In this document: piece after piece, positions 63,705 through 64,000 of the stretch
How positions within the stretch are numbered: position 1 is the stretch's first letter
How the letters are laid out: the number at the start of each line of letters is the position of its first letter
Assembly (NCBI GenBank): GCA_029237775.1
Contig: JAQZBR010000007.1
Location: 62,001-126,000, forward strand
DNA from: Bacteroidota bacterium
GTDB taxonomy: Bacteria; Bacteroidota; Bacteroidia; 2-12-FULL-35-15
Direction: 5' to 3'
Length of the DNA: 64,000 nt
Notes under the pieces: generated by a model
What the model saw: only the letters and a program-made list of their open reading frames with translations
Database searches by the model: none
Told to the model about the DNA's origin: nothing
Program-made: the position numbers and the translations under genes

Positions 63705-64000
63705 ATGCAAAAACAATCTACAATTGATCTTGAGGCGGAGAAGAAAGAGATTCTAAAACGTTACAGGGCACTTTTACAAGCGTGTAAAAGAACGCTTGAA
63801 AAAGGGGACAAACTTCTCATCCGTAAAGCGTTTGATATTGCTCTAGAAGCTCACAAAGACATGCGCAGAAAGTCTGGTGAGCCCTATATTTATCACCCTA
63901 TCGCTGTTGCCCACATTTGCGCGGAAGAGATCGGGCTCGGAACGACTTCCGTTGTTTGTGCATTGTTACACGATGTTGTAGAAGACACTGACCTCACTCT
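63705..64000 (+). CDS. RelA/SpoT family (p)ppGpp synthetase/hydrolase, 3' truncated by window
   Basis: The first 98 residues from ATG 63705 are visible. After a 25-residue helix there is KGDKLLIRKAFDIALEAHKD, then GEPYIYHPIAVAHI and CALLHDVVEDTDL. This is the HD hydrolase domain of Rel/SpoT proteins, with the H...HD metal ligands intact, so a bifunctional stringent-response enzyme is likely. It is separate from the polysaccharide block by 114 bases with no clear terminator. Confidence 0.9.
   Translation, partial: MQKQSTIDLEAEKKEILKRYRALLQACKRTLEKGDKLLIRKAFDIALEAHKDMRRKSGEPYIYHPIAVAHICAEEIGLGTTSVVCALLHDVVEDTDLT

Noticed and set aside
1-64000. tRNA or rRNA genes
   Set aside because: I saw no cloverleaf with a TTCGANNC-type arm in the intergenic gaps and no rRNA-like stretch; a covariance-model scan would settle it.

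Overview
The window is a Bacteroidota chromosome segment. The support is C-terminal type IX secretion (T9SS) sorting domains on two secreted proteins, several promoters with the Bacteroidota -7 element TAnnTTTG, outer-membrane barrels carrying thrombospondin type-3 calcium repeats, SPOR-like domains, PKD-repeat surface proteins and few Shine-Dalgarno sites. The order or genus cannot be read from the sequence. I see no tRNA, rRNA, CRISPR array, transposase, integrase or phage gene. Layout: (1) 1-1782: 3' part of mtaB and a small unknown gene. (2) 1783-2292: intergenic region with inverted repeat arms and a conserved 19-base element. (3) 2293-6733: three-gene operon coding an SMC-like coiled-coil ATPase, a kleisin-like protein and a KITE-like protein, i.e. 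a reduced MksBEF/Wadjet-type condensin without the JetD/MksG nuclease; it ends in a clear terminator. (4) 6903-12605: lgt, a secreted proline-rich protein, an inositol-phosphatase family gene with an overlapping 38-residue membrane ORF, a patatin phospholipase and a sodium:solute symporter. (5) 12700-22558: first polysaccharide block (glycosidase-like protein, AsnB amidotransferase, GT4, Wza-type lipoprotein, Wzc-type tyrosine kinase, RfbC, WecA-type initiating transferase, lytic transglycosylase). (6) 22672-33851: uvrA, LOG-family hydrolase, a repeat protein, a three-gene cell-envelope cluster (barrel, adhesive-repeat and SPOR-domain proteins) and an msrA lipoprotein. (7) 33897-44879, minus strand: a 37-residue ORF, rluD, a T9SS protein, a PASTA protein, a tandem D-Ala-D-Ala ligase fusion, rdgB and a large PKD/T9SS protein. 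(8) 45080-63590: second polysaccharide block (flippase, methyltransferase, two fusion glycosyltransferases, two more AsnB paralogs, more GT4 enzymes, acyltransferase, polymerase candidate, galE). (9) 63705-64000: start of a RelA/SpoT gene. The two polysaccharide blocks together hold the parts of a Wzx/Wzy-dependent pathway: WecA-like initiation (20397), glycosyltransferases, Wzx-like flippase (45080), Wzy candidate (59885), BY-kinase (17368) and export lipoprotein (16591). They are separated by about 22 kb of housekeeping and envelope genes. Repeated amidotransferase genes (three AsnB plus one GT-fused PP-loop amidotransferase) suggest a glycan rich in amidated or amino sugars; this is inference. 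The best candidates for something little described are the nuclease-less SMC operon with its shared upstream element, the GT/amidotransferase fusion, the tandem Ddl fusion, and the 37-residue ORF with its own strong ribosome site and two-way terminator.
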